Shown here in pieces: positions 1 to 11,337 of a stretch of 64,000 nucleotides of DNA. The first letter of the stretch is position 1. Each line of letters begins with the position of its first letter. The stretch is taken from assembly GCA_016858145.1 (NCBI GenBank), contig JAEHOE010000022.1, positions 434,001-498,000 of the forward strand, given 5' to 3'. This DNA comes from Edaphochlamys debaryana (taxonomy: Eukaryota > Chlorophyta > Chlorophyceae > Chlamydomonadales). Under the pieces are notes generated by a model that worked only from the letters and a program-made list of their open reading frames with translations, had not been told where the DNA came from and searched no databases. The position numbers and the translations under genes were made by a program.

Positions 1-2700
1 GCCCGACGCCTGCGTGCTGGTGGACGCGGGGGCGGTGGCGGCGCTGGCCGGGGGCCTGCGGGAGCGGGTGGAGGCGCTGGTGGCACAGCTTGTGCAGGTG
101 GGGGTGGGGGCGGGTGGGGGTGCGGGCAGCAGTGGTCGGGGGGGGAGGGGAAGTGCACACTTTTTGCATCGAGCTGAGGATGGGGTGGACACGGATGGGC
201 TCGGGTGGGATGGGATGAAGATCGCCCGTGGCGGCGCTCCGGGTTGAGGGTCCGGCAGGAGTGTTTACGGTGCCGGGTACCGGGATCGCGTGGAGTTCCG
301 TGGATTTCTGAGGTGGAATCAAAACAGATAGCGAGCGGAGGCGCTGCCAGCGCTATGCCACATTACCTACGCCCCATCGACCCAGCCACGTCTCCGCACC
401 TCCGTGCAGGTGCAGCAGCGGCGCGGGCGGCTGGAGCACGCCTGCCGCCACGGCATCCTGGCGGGGGGGCGCAAGCTGCTGCTCCTCTGCCTGCAGCTCC
501 TGTGGGAGCAGGCCCGGCACGCCACGGCCTCCGCCGCCGTGTCAGCGGCGGTCGCGGCCGTCACGAGCCCCGCGCCTGCCCCACCGGTGCCCTCCACTAG
601 CGCACCCGAGGCTCCCGGCGCTCGAACGCCCCCCGGCCCAGGCCCCAGCCCGCAGCCGCCCTCGCAGCCCTCCTCCACCCAGCACCCCACTCGCCGGCCG
701 CGTTACGAGGGCCGGCTTGCGGAGCTGGCTGCAGGGCTGGGCGAGGAAGACACAACCGTTGAGCAGGGCTTCGACGATGCCGGCTTGGGTGACCTAGGCT
801 TCGGAGTCGTGTCGAGCCTGGGGCTGAGCTCGGGGGAAGAGGAGGCGCTGCGCGAGGGCCGCGAAGGCGGCGGCGGGCTGGCCAGCAGGATTGCGAGCCG
901 AATCGCTGCGCTCGGCGGTCGGGCGCAGCGGCAGCGGGAGTCGGCCGAGGTGGCCGCCGACGCGGCGGCGCAGCTGCGGGGCTCTCAGCGGTGGCGGCGC
1001 CGGGCTGCGCTCGAGGCGGCAGCGGAGGCGGCGCCGCCGCCAGCCCGTGACGACCCATCCTCTTCTGCGTCATCCGATGACGGCGCCGCGGGCGATCGTG
1101 CTTCGAGGCAGTCAGAAGGCTCGGGGCCTGATGATGACGAGGATGGCGACTTTGGGGATGAGGAGGGGTGGGACGCGGCGGGTCTTGGAGGCACAGGCCG
1201 CCTGGAGCCGCGATCTAGGTCCCTGCGAGAGACGCTCCGCCTGGCCTCGCTGTCCTCCTCCGTCAGCCTCCCGCCGCCGCCGGGCCCCCGACGCGCCGCC
1301 TCCGCCTCCGTCGCGCTTCCTCCCGGCCTGGCAGCCGCGGCGGGGCTTGACGGCCCCGCCACTCTGCGTGCCTCCACCGCCGCCTCGGGCGCAGGCCCCG
1401 TGGCCACCAGCAATGGCGGCGTGCTTGCGGGGGAGACAATTGGCGGCCGCGGGGCCAGGCGGGCACGGGCCCCGGAACCGGGCGAGTCAGCCTTCTCGGG
1501 GCGAGGCCATGGCTCCGAGGGCTTGGGCTCCGAGGGCTTGGGCCCTGGCAGGAGGGACCTGGGCGCCAGCTTCGAGAGGGCGGCGCGGCGGCTGGCGGCG
1601 GCCCGGGCCCAGTTGGCTGCAGGCGCAGTTGGCGGCAGTGATGCGTCCCGGGCGCCAGAGGAGGCCCAGGCCTTTGGGCTGGGAGCGGGCGGTGGGTGCT
1701 CCTGCGGTGCCGAGTGCGAGGCGGAGCGGTCGGAGCAGGCGCAGCAGCTACGGGCGCTGCAGGTGGGCGAGGCTAGGGGGCAGGGGGCAAGGGCTGCAAT
1801 GCACTGCAAGCCGCCAGGGTGAAGGCGCCTCGTTCCCTGTTCTGCGCCCGGCACGCACTGTCGCGTGCTACCGCAGCCGAACCAATCCTCTCCTGACGCG
1901 CTGGGCTTTGCCCTACCTGTCTTCGACCCCCTTGCCCCCTGTTGCCCTGCCGCCGCCCTCGCCCGCAGCGGCAGCTGGCCCGCTGCCAGGCCTCCCAGTC
2001 CGACCTGCAGAAGGAGGTGGGCCGCCTGCTGGACATGCTGTCAGAGAGCAGGCGCACAGGGGAGCAGGTGAGGCCACGGGCGGGCTCTGGCAAGCGCGTC
2101 GGTTCGGATTGACCACGGCAGAGGCAGAGCGGGGGTGCAGAGAGTAGGCTGCAGGCCGCAGGGTTGCCGTTAGCCGTGCGCCCCGAGACTGCCCCCACCA
2201 TTGCCGCCCCGCGGCCCGCAGGCCCTGGCCGCCTCCCGGCGCGAGCTGTCCCGCCTGCAGGCGGAGCCCTCGGCGCTGGCGGGGCTGGGCCCCGAGGAGC
2301 TGGCTGAACTGGCGGCGAAGCTGGAGGGGTCGCTGAGCAGGGTGCGCGCCGCGCAGCTGCAGGTGCGCCGGGCGTGGCGTGGGCAGCTGTGCGTGACTGT
2401 GTGATTGGGCTTGTCTGCGTCGGCGTCCGCGCGCGGTGCAAGACTGAGGGTAGCGACAGAAATGATGTGCAGCATGCCTTGCATTCCGCCTTGGACCCAC
2501 TCCCCCGGTACCCCCTCCGCTTGCGTCCTCCGCCGCAGGCCGCTGCCGAGCGCGACCTACTCTGCCCCGTGTGCTGGGAAGCGCGCAAGGGGCTGGTGTT
2601 TGGCTGCGGCCACCAGACCTGCTGCGCGTGCGGCGACAAGCTCGCGCTGTGTCCCATCTGCCGGGTGCCCGTCAGCCTGCGCATCCGGGTGTACAGCTGA
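1..2700 (+). CDS. RING-finger (RING-HC) protein, probable E3 ubiquitin ligase, 5' end outside window
   Basis: Five exons close in phase: 2-97, 410-1762, 1969-2067, 2222-2362 and 2539-2700, all phase 0, giving 616 residues of the C-terminal part. The beginning lies upstream of the window. The last exon holds a C3HC4 RING with LLCPVC, then FGCGHQTCCAC, then CPICR, ending in RIRVYS. This spacing and tail resemble the RING of plant RGLG/copine-type ligases, but no vWA or copine domain is visible. The middle is Ala/Ser/Arg-rich and acidic, probably disordered. Exons 3 and 4 encode a Leu/Gln/Arg-rich stretch likely to form a coiled coil, which suggests dimerisation. By family knowledge the RING would recruit an E2 enzyme; the substrate is unknown. 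A TGTAA signal follows at 3090. Confidence 0.8.
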
Positions 2701-3089
2701 GGCGGCAAGCGGCGTATGGCAAGGCCCTGCAAGCTGTGTGCACGTTTTGTCATGGAATTGCGCTCTTGTATAGTCATAAGCAGCTGGTCTCTGCACGTAG
2801 GATGGTTGGAGAGGCAACTGTGGAATGCGTGTGGTTGTCATGAGGAGCGCAGCGAGGCGTGGTAGAGTAGAACAGCGAAGGGCGCAGCTCTGCTCCGTCT
2901 GGCGCAAGGTATACCGCTTCACAATGGCAAGCGTCCTTGCGACCGAACTGTGCGGAGCGCTTCGCTCGGAGTGCTGCGGGCAGACCCATGTCCTCCCGTG
3001 TGAAGACCGGTTGAGACGTAAAGAACTACCTCCGGGGCGGGGAAGAGCAAGCGAGCGTGGCGGGCACTGTTTCAGGGTTTGAGCTAAGC

Positions 3090-3094
3090 TGTAA
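3090..3094 (+). terminator. TGTAA polyadenylation signal of the RING gene
   Basis: This is the first TGTAA found after the stop codon at 2700, about 390 bases downstream. TGTAA is the standard chlorophyte poly(A) signal, so cleavage is expected about 10-20 bases further on. Confidence 0.5.
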
Positions 3095-3104
3095 TGGATA
3101 ATGG

Positions 3105-3837
3105 CTATGCTGAGTACCGTGGTGACACATGATACCTTGTGCATGGCGGTGTAGAGGAGATGGCTTGTCTGCCTGTGGGCTCCGTGGACAGCCAGCTTCC
3201 AGGTGTCACTTTGCCGCCCGGTGAGCGCGCCCTGCCCTGAGCCCTTGATCTCACCACAAGGCGCCCGTATCAACGCCAGCTCCGTGCCTTGAATCACTCA
3301 GGCAGGCCACAGATCCACAGATCTCAGTGGCGATGTCTCGTGTTCTGTGGGGTGGCCCTGGCGGAGGGTCTGTCCGAGCCTGGGGCTGAGGGCACGTGTG
3401 GGGCGACAACTGCGGGTGGACTGGCGCGGAGTTACGCCTGACTGGGGGCCCTGAGGTGGCCGTGGCATTCGCAGCGTGTTGGCCGGGAAGGGAGGTATCC
3501 ACTTGCATGTTGAATACCTTGTGGTGTGACTTGGCTGCGGAGGCGTCGCCCGGGTTGCGTGTAGTGCCTTTCCGTGGGCCACATCGCCAGCTGCCCCCAT
3601 CCGGTCTGACTGGCGCGCCCAGGTTGCGGCGAGAGCTAGCCGGCCAGCCTTCAGGTACTCCCCGGTCACTGCTTCCCTTCTTATTTCATTCTAATTGCAG
3701 AACAGGTGGTGCAGAGGGCGCGAGCTGCAGTGTCGCACGCGTCGCCGTCGCGGGGAGCTCCTTAACCTTTCGAGGAACCTGCCGAGACCGACTCGGTCAT
3801 CAAGCCGCATGGCCACATGAGGCCTTCTGCTAGCACC
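3105..3837. other. Intergenic region between RING gene and psbO copy 1
   Basis: No convincing coding exon was seen on either strand. The right-hand end should contain the promoter of psbO copy 1, since a TATA box starts at 3838. Confidence 0.5.
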
Positions 3838-3847
3838 TATATATACA
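3838..3847 (+). promoter_or_regulatory. TATA box of psbO copy 1
   Basis: An alternating TATATATACA stretch lies about 80 bases upstream of the ATG at 3926. That is the expected position for a strong, TATA-driven photosynthesis gene. No comparable box was seen before psbO copy 2, so the two copies may be driven differently. Confidence 0.6.
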
Positions 3848-3925
3848 GAAGATCTCTCCATTTCTTGCATTCAGCCCAGCTACCCCTCTCTGCCGAACTC
3901 CGAGCTCCAAGCAACCATCGCTAAA

Positions 3926-6829
3926 ATGGCCGTTACCATGCGCACCGTCTCGGCCCCCAAGGTCGCCCGCGCTGGTGTCTCCAGGTGCGTATGATAACGA
4001 GGCAGCCGATGGTATCAACCGCCCGGCACGGCTAAGCGGTCAGGGCGGCAAATGCCCACATTGCTCGCGAGAAGCAACCCCACCTGCGGGCGTCGCTGTT
4101 CGCGTGCAGGCGCTCGACCGTGGCGTGCAAGGCGATGAAGGTGGAGTTCGGCCAGGCTGCCGCTGCCTTCGCTGCTGCCACCGCGCTGGTTGCCGGGGTG
4201 AGTTTGAAGCATCTGGGCTGCCCGTTGGCGAGCTCGGTGTGCCCCCTTGCGGGGATCTGCGACCATCGCCTTCTAACGCCCCACCCTTTCGCTGCACGCA
4301 GTCGGCCAACGCGCTGACCTATGACCAGATCCAGGGCCTGACCTATCGCGAGGTCAAGGGCTCGGGTGTGGCCAACACCTGCCCAGTGATTGACGCTGGC
4401 ACCAGCGACCTTAAGGCACTGAAGGCCGGCTCCTACCAGGTACGCCGCAAAGGCCTGATCCCGTGATGCCCCGCCTCGCTCCCGCGTCCCGCCAACTGTA
4501 TTTGCCGTCCGCTTCAGCCCCGCCACGTGTCACCGCTGAGACCTCCGCGGACTTGCCCACCTCCGTTTGCGCCTCCTTCCCGCCTCGTGTTCTCCCGCCC
4601 TCACCGTTACCCTCACCACCACCCCCTCCCACGACCCCGGCCCCCTCCTCCCCCCAACCCAGATCGAGAACTTCTGCATGGAGCCCGTGTCCTTCCTGGT
4701 CAAGGAGGAGTCGCAGTTCAAGAACGTGGACTCGGACTTCGTCAAGGCCCGCCTGCTCACGCGTCTGACCTACACCCTGGACCAGGTGGGAGCCAGAAGC
4801 AGGCCTCTAGCAGGGACGGGGATGGAGGCAAGGCAGGCTCAGGGGTGACTGGGCAGGCATCGTTGAGCTGGCGGCAGTTTTGTGCGGCTGATATTTCTTC
4901 CAACGCCTGCCGTGGCCGTGGCGTGTCCGATCGAGCTGGGCCGACAGTCATACTCACCCCGTCCCCCGGGATGCTTTCGCCTTGTCAGATGTACGGCAAG
5001 CTCAACGTGTCCAGCGACGGCCAGGCCCAGCTGCTGGAGGAGGACGGCATCGACTTCGCGGCCACCACCGTGCAGCTGCCGGGTGCGTGCGGGCTGCTGC
5101 GGTGTGATGAGAGGGGGCAAGGGCTAGGGGGGGCATTGCATGGAGATGGCGTGGCGGAGGGGTGCGGAGGCCATAGAGCCCTCATGATAGAGCCATGGAG
5201 CCTGCGGGCTGGTGCCCCGGCTGGCGCAGCGATCTGCTTGATTGCGCCTCTTTCGGCCGTTCCACTGTGCGCCTGTGGACGCAGGGAGGCTGTGTTCCTA
5301 GGAAGCGAGCTCACCCCCCTCCCCTGCTGATTTCTCCGGCGCAGGTGGCGAGCGGGTGCCCTTCCTGTTCACCATCAAGGAGTTCGATGGTGGGTGGCGG
5401 CAGTGTGGTTCTGGTTCTGGAAGGGGAGCGAGCGGTCGAGGGAGGTGCCGGGGCGTAGAGGGGTGCGGGTGCCGAGCTGCCGACTGCCGAGACTGGCAGG
5501 GGCAAGCCCTCAAAAGCCATTGCGTGTGCAATTTGCGCTGGGCCGTCTGGGTCTCCTCACTAGTCACCATACCCCGCCCCTGACCCATGCGCCGCGTTGC
5601 CCATCATCCCTCCCGCGCTCGTCACCCCCACCTGCCTTGCCCCCCCCCCAGGCAAGGGCGAGCTGGACGCCATCAAGGGTGACTTCCTGGTGCCATCCTA
5701 CCGTGGAGCCACCTTCATCGACCCCAAGGTGGGCCGCATAGCGCTCCGTGCGCTTCAAGTGCCAAGCATTGTATGGATGCCCACGCCGTGAAATGTGATC
5801 CGTTGGACTGACGGACTTGGGGCCTTGCGACCTTCTCCCAACCCCCGCAGGGCCGCGGCGCTGTGAACGGCTACGAGTCCGCCATCGCCCTTCAGGCTGC
5901 GCAGGTGAGGGGCGCACACAGCAGAGGGGCGTGGAAGCAATCCTGGGGTTATCAACCCCCACCGTGCCCTCCCCATCCCCCGCGCTCTGACTACAACCTC
6001 GCCGCAGCCCGCATGCTCTGCTTTCGCTCGCCTTCAACACTCCCGCGCCCCTGCCTCCCTCCCCCTCAACCTCTCCCCAACCCAAGGATGATGACGCCAT
6101 CATGAAGGAGAACATCAAGACCCACAAGCCGCTCAAGGGCTCCGCCGTCTTCTCCGTGGCCAAGGTAGGCTGGATGGTTTTAGGTTTTTTTGGCTATTTT
6201 TAAGTTTTGGACCTTTTAGCACCTCACGCCCTGCCCATGCTCATGTGATGAAGCGGGCCTCCACCGTACCTAGCATAGGGAGGGTCGTTGTGGCCTACTT
6301 TCAGCCAACCCCTCCCACACATCGGCAGCATACCATGCGCAGCTAGCAGCACACCGTATACCATAGATCCTCGTCTGCCCACGCAACCGAAGCCGGGGGT
6401 CGAAACGCAGCAGGGGCACGTGGTGCGGACGCCTTCGGGCTGCCGGGCAAGGGCATGGCAGGACCGCTAGAGCTCCCCTTAACCCCTGCCTCACCAGCTG
6501 TGCCTCGTCGCCCATGGGCCCCCAGATTGACCCCGAGTCGGGCGAGATTGCCGGCGTGTTCGAGTCCATCCAGCCCTCGGACACCGACATGGGCGCCAAG
6601 GCCCCCAAGGACGTCAAGATTGGCGGTGGGTGTGCAACAGGCGCACTGAGCGTGGCCTAGCGCGAAGCTGGCAGATCGACCTGCAGGCGTTAGTTGGGAC
6701 ATGGTATAGGGTAGGGGCTGGTAGGCGCTGCATGCGTGCGGGGCTGTCAACGTCCCGAGCCAATTCCCCCTCCTGACGGGTGCCTGTTAACTTTCTCCTG
6801 CAGGCCTCTGGTACGCTCAGCTGAAGTAA
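3926..6829 (+). CDS. psbO: PsbO, photosystem II manganese-stabilising protein (OEE1), tandem copy 1
   Basis: Eleven exons: 3926-3984, 4110-4197, 4302-4439, 4663-4785, 4989-5082, 5345-5389, 5652-5728, 5851-5904, 6087-6164, 6526-6625 and 6804-6829. They give 293 residues, the normal PsbO length. PsbO sits on the lumenal face of photosystem II and stabilises the Mn4CaO5 cluster. The N-terminus is a bipartite transit peptide: a basic stroma-targeting part, then an Ala-rich hydrophobic part ending AGSANA, with lumenal cleavage expected after residue 53. Family landmarks are [11 protein letters not shown], the disulphide cysteines (76 and 100), the [15 protein letters not shown] block, [11 protein letters not shown], and the C-terminal SDTDMGAK followed by WYAQLK. 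The acceptor of exon 9 is an unusual CAAG. Compared with copy 2 it has three more introns and a shifted last intron. Confidence 0.95.
4198..4301 (+). other. psbO copy 1 intron 2, identical to copy 2 intron 2
   Basis: All 104 bases of this intron match the intron at 7822-7925 exactly, although the exons on both sides differ at many synonymous and some coding positions. See the finding on gene conversion. Confidence 0.9.
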
Positions 6830-7588
6830 GGCCCTGCCACCCGGCATGACCGTGGCGCAAGGCTTTCGATGGCTTAGGAGGAATGGGGCAGCGGACAGAA
6901 ACGCTCTGGAGCATGGATGGCGGTTGGCTTTTGAGCTCTGGTCAGGTAGAGCGCCTGAGCTGTGATGGGTAAGCCAGAAGGGGTCTGGTGCAGATGATCA
7001 GGATGGCGTCCCGTTGGCTTGGTTCGGGTGTGGGCAGGCAGGATTGGTAGCTGGGCTTGCACCTCCTTGTAGGTCGAGCCAGCAGGGACGCATTTGGGTT
7101 GTAGACAGAATTTGATCATGCGCTCTGTACACTACTGGGGCCGGCTGTACAGTGGGAGGCTGGGAACGTGAGCATGGGGCGCGGGGTGCAGCGGGGCGCC
7201 GCAGGGGTTTCTGCGTGTCAAATGCGAGACGAGTCGTCTTGCTCTCCGCCGCGCCCACGCACAAACTGTAAACCCTAAAACTCGACGTGGCACGAAGCGT
7301 AACGCTCCGGTGTCCTGTGGGCGTCTGGTCGCGAGCGGGCCACGACGTGTGCGATGAGGTGTTGCACTCGTCGCGGTTGCGCGCACCGCCCCCACGCGCA
7401 CACCAATGGTGCCGAATACGTCGACAACCTCTGGGCACTCCCAGCAAGCTGCGCAGGGCTCGGAAACGCGAAATCAAGTACGGCACTTGTACGGCACTTG
7501 CGCGCGCACTTGGGCATTCGCTGCGCCCTGCGTCGGTCTGCTCTGTCGCTGTTGCTTCGTCTACCGATTGCACCACAGACCAGCAAAG
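6830..7588. other. 3' UTR of psbO copy 1 and upstream region of copy 2
   Basis: The 3' UTR probably runs to the TGTAA at 7267, about 440 bases. The remaining 300 bases should carry the copy 2 promoter. An 11-base unit, GTACGGCACTT, occurs twice in tandem near 7478-7500. No TATA box or extra exon was seen. Confidence 0.5.
7267..7271 (+). terminator. TGTAA polyadenylation signal of psbO copy 1
   Basis: First TGTAA after the stop at 6829. The 440-base 3' UTR this implies is ordinary for chlorophyte genes. Confidence 0.5.
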
Positions 7589-9453
7589 ATGGCCGTCTCT
7601 ATGCGCCTGCAGTCTGCTAAGGTCACCCGCGCCAGCGCCTCCTCCAGGTTAGCCACGCGTGAATGGGCCAGAGTAGCGAGAATATTGCGTGGGGAACAGC
7701 GCGCCAACCGCGAGCGTCGCTCTTCGCGTGCAGGCGCAGCGCTGTCGTCTGCAAGGCGCAGCAGAGCTCTTTCGGCCAGGCTGCCGCTGCCTTCGCCGCT
7801 GCCACCGCTCTGGTTGCTGGGGTGAGTTTGAAGCATCTGGGCTGCCCGTTGGCGAGCTCGGTGTGCCCCCTTGCGGGGATCTGCGACCATCGCCTTCTAA
7901 CGCCCCACCCTTTCGCTGCACGCAGTCGGCCAACGCCCTGACCTACGATGAGCTGCAGGGCCTGACCTACCTGCAGGTCAAGGGCTCGGGTGTGGCCAAC
8001 ACCTGCCCCGTCATCGAGCAGGGCACCACTGACCTGAAGGCCCTGAAGGCCGGCTCTTACACGCTGGACAACTTCTGCATTGAGCCCACCTCGTTCCTGG
8101 TGAAGGAGGAGTCCCAGTTCAAGGGCGGCGAGTCTGAGTTCGTGAAGACCAAGCTCATGACCCGCCTGACCTACACCCTGGACGCCGTAGGTCGCTTTGA
8201 TATTATAGGCGTCAGCAATCATCAGCCAGAGACGTGGCTTGGAGAGCAGATCGCAGGCTTTTCCGCAGGGTCCCGGTTACATGGCATGGCGACCGACACT
8301 CGCGACGCGGCGCGGCCCCCTCGCTTTCCCCCCAGATGACCGGCACCCTGAAGGTTGGCGGTGACGGCTCCGCTGAGCTGATCGAGGAGGACGGCATCGA
8401 CTACGCTGCCACCACCGTGCAGCTGCCCGGTGGCGAGCGCGTGCCGTTCCTGTTCACCGTGAAGCAGTTCAACGGCGAGTGCTGTGGAGCCGGGAGCTGT
8501 GAATGTCGGGGTGTACAGTCAGAGGCAGCAAGCGGGGGGCGGGCGAAACGCCAGCGGACGTCGTGGCGGATAAGTGAACAGACACGTGCCTCACTGAATG
8601 TCCACAGGCAAGGGCAAGCTGGACGCCATCAAGGGTGACTTCAACGTGCCCTCGTACCGTGGCTCGTCCTTCCTGGACCCCAAGGTGGGCCGCGGTAGCG
8701 CCCGCGCTGCAACCCTAGTCGGGCCTCGACCCCCTGGCGACGTGGCCCCCTTTCCTCGCCACAGCCCCGTCCCAAGCCCCTAGCCCCTTGCCACTGCTCG
8801 GTACGGTAACCTCCCCTTCGGCCTCGGCAATTCTTATTCCTATCCCTTAGGGCCGCGGTGGCTCGTCCGGCTACGACAACGCCGTGGCTCTGCCCGCCAA
8901 GGCCGATGCCGAGGAGCTGCTGAAGGAGAACGTGAAGTCCTTCAAGGTCCTCAAGGGCTCCGCCGTCTTCTCCGTCGCCAAGGTGCGCTGCAGCACTGGG
9001 ACATGTTTTAGGATTCCCTGCATTATCGGGAGGGGGACGCATTCGTGTTGCTGAGGCGGCGACCATGGGGTTTGATCTCACGTAACGCTTGCTAACGTTC
9101 GCCCCCCAGATCGACACCGAGTCGGGCGAGATTGCCGGCGTGTTCGAGTCCATCCAGCCCTCGGACACCGACATGGGCGCCAAGGTGGGGGCAGCGGATT
9201 GGTTTGCGGCGAACTGGCGGCGGGGTCACTAGAATTCGCGTTAGATGTATAGCGGATCCTTTGTGTGGCGTCTGTGTCAGGGCACGCGCACCAGCGCTCC
9301 AATGCCATGCTTATTGTATCTGCTACGATTTTTGTATGGGCATGCAGGAAATGACCACCTGAATTGTGATGATGCTGAATTCTCTCATGTCTGCCTTCAC
9401 AGGTCCCCAAGGACATCAAGATCTCTGGCCTCTGGTACGCCCAGTACAAGTAA
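7589..9453 (+). CDS. psbO: PsbO, photosystem II manganese-stabilising protein (OEE1), tandem copy 2
   Basis: Eight exons: 7589-7647, 7734-7821, 7926-8186, 8336-8474, 8608-8684, 8851-8982, 9110-9184 and 9403-9453. They give 293 residues, exactly the length of copy 1. It has the same bipartite transit peptide, the AGSANA lumenal cleavage site, both disulphide cysteines and the [11 protein letters not shown] block. The sequence [11 protein letters not shown] and the [16 protein letters not shown] region look closer to textbook algal PsbO than copy 1 does, so this may be the more conserved copy. The intron at 8475-8607 starts with GC (GCGAGT) instead of GT; only this choice keeps the frame into the [11 protein letters not shown] exon. 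It lies about 760 bases after copy 1 in the same direction, which indicates tandem duplication. Confidence 0.95.
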
Positions 9454-9547
9454 GCGCCTCGCCCCAGTGGAGGTTGGTGTGAGCGCCCCGTCCTTGTGGG
9501 CGACGGCGTGAGCCCAGGCGTGTGAGCAGCTTGTTTTGTGTTGAGCG

Positions 9548-9552
9548 TGTAA
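9548..9552 (+). terminator. TGTAA polyadenylation signal of psbO copy 2
   Basis: TGTAA about 95 bases after the stop at 9453. The implied 3' UTR is much shorter than that of copy 1. Confidence 0.5.
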
Positions 9553-9559
9553 ACTTGAG

Positions 9560-10365
9560 TGGTCCAGGCAGATATGGTTTTGTTGGGGTGAGGCGCCTGC
9601 AGCCGGCGATCGTGCTGGGGCCCACCGAACGGGCACGGCTCGGCGGAGTTGGTGGCGGAGGGTATGCGAGGCGAGGCGAAGAGCGGCAGCAGCCCCGTGG
9701 AGGCTCGCGGGCAGGCGAGCGGGCAGTTTTGGGGCTTGCGCCCCTTACAGAAACTGAGGTTTTGCGGGTTGCGGTGGGTGATGCGAGCGGTTATTGCACG
9801 CTGTACACGTACAGCTGTGCGCCCGCAGGAGTCCCTACTGCCTGGCAGGGCCAATGCTCATTGGCTGCTGGGCCCAAGTGTAGTAAGGACACAGAGAAGA
9901 AATTATCATGTAATGTCTCAGACAGAAAGGAAGGCGTTCTCCAGGCCCTTGGCCGAGGGCCCAGATCGGGGTCAGGATGAAGACTGCCGCCGGTGTCAAA
10001 ATAGGCTACGCCAGCCGTCAGGACCGTCATTTAGCAATGTGCTCAGAAATAGCAGAATGGTGGGCAAATACAGAGGTGGTGGAGGGGGACTCGCGGCGAG
10101 CAAGCTGGGCAGACTGCACGGACTGCTTGCGGGACGGACCCAGGACGGACCGCTGGTGGGGGCTGCCTGTTGTGCATGAGCGTTGACAGATGGTACGCAA
10201 CGTGTCGATGGTACGCAAGTAACGCAAGTCGGTGGCGGGGAAGGTTAGAAGGTATAACGGAAAGCGGAGGAGGAGGCAAGGGGAACTGGAGGAGGAGGGG
10301 CGTAATCCTGTGTGGACGTAAGGAAGCAGGGGGGGGGCAGGAAGTGTAAAAATATACACCACGCT
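9560..10365. other. Intergenic region after psbO copy 2
   Basis: No coding exon or RNA gene could be supported. A diverged repeat begins at about 10370. Confidence 0.4.
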
Positions 10366-10369
10366 TTAG

Positions 10370-11060
10370 CTTTGGAGAGCTCGACAAGAGGAGCCCAAAT
10401 CCGCTTTCAGAATAGAAATTGAGGGGGTAAGAAAAAAGTTATGAGCCCTCAAAGTTCGGGGGGGGGAGGGGGGTCCCGAACTTTTGTACAGCTCCCGTCC
10501 GAACTTTTGTCACAGCGGTCTGACGCAGCCCAAGGGCCCTTTCCTTGCGTTAACGCGTGGTATCAAGCAGAGGCTGAACCGTGGGTGTGCCTGAGCACCA
10601 CAGACCATAGGGATGGTGGTCGAAGGGTGGCTGCGGGTGCCACATGTCGGCATGTCCGCGCGTGGGTCACGTCACGACCGGCACTGCCACCGCTGCTAGG
10701 CGTCCAGGTGTACTATTATGACCGTAGCTCGTCATATAGGAGGCCTAGGGCATGACTAGCGCGGATGCAAGGTACCGGAGAGTGGTCCCTGGACGCGGGG
10801 ATGGTCAATGGACAGGACCCAAGCCTCATCGACGCTTCCGGTTCACGCGCAAAGCAGTAGCGCACACGAAGCGCAGCCGATTGGCACAAAAGTCGAGGGA
10901 AATGGGTTACATTATGGCCATGTACGGCAGTGTGTGCAGTGTACGGCAAGGGGGGGGATGGGGGGGTCGGGGGGGTCGGAACTTTTGTGGGGTGGTGTAT
11001 GGAACTAATGTTTTTACCCCCCCCCTGAAGGAAGCGCCGATATCACGCTCGGGGCGGGGC
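10370..11060 (+). repeat. Unnamed dispersed repeat, left copy
   Basis: The stretch from about 10385 resembles the reverse complement of the region ending near 18352. Matching patches keep their order and spacing. An AATCCRCTTTCAGAA patch lies at the edge, a GAACTTTTGTCAC-type patch about 110 bases in, and an ACATGTCGGCATG patch about 250 bases in on both copies. GAACTTTTGT occurs three times inside this copy. Long G-runs flank the motif near 10460 and 10950-10980. No intact transposase or reverse transcriptase was recognised, so it may be a decayed non-autonomous element. The right-hand boundary is a guess. Confidence 0.5.
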
Positions 11061-11337
11061 AGACAGTGATCCACAGAGTGACAGCAGGGGAGGATGCAGG
11101 ATCTCCCGAGACAGGTCTGACGTCAGGTATCTTCAGCGTCAATTAGCCCCGGCGAAGGGAGCGCCGCGGGGGGCGGCGGGGATTTGGGGCGTCGTGGGGG
11201 CAGCGTGTCGGCACGGAAACGCTTATGCATGCGCTCCACAGCCCAGATCACTGTTCCCCCGCCTTGTTGTAAAAGGCAGTTGTGCAAGGCGTCAACCGTG
11301 TCGGTCTGAAGTCCGTGTAGGCGAGCACAAAGGAACA

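Noticed and set aside
10..247. Separate small gene starting at position 14
   Set aside because: The frame is the end of an exon of the RING gene that runs into an intron with a GTGGGG donor at 98.
7272..7281. CCCTAAAA, the algal telomere unit, after psbO copy 1
   Set aside because: Only one unit is present, so it is chance rather than an interstitial telomere array.
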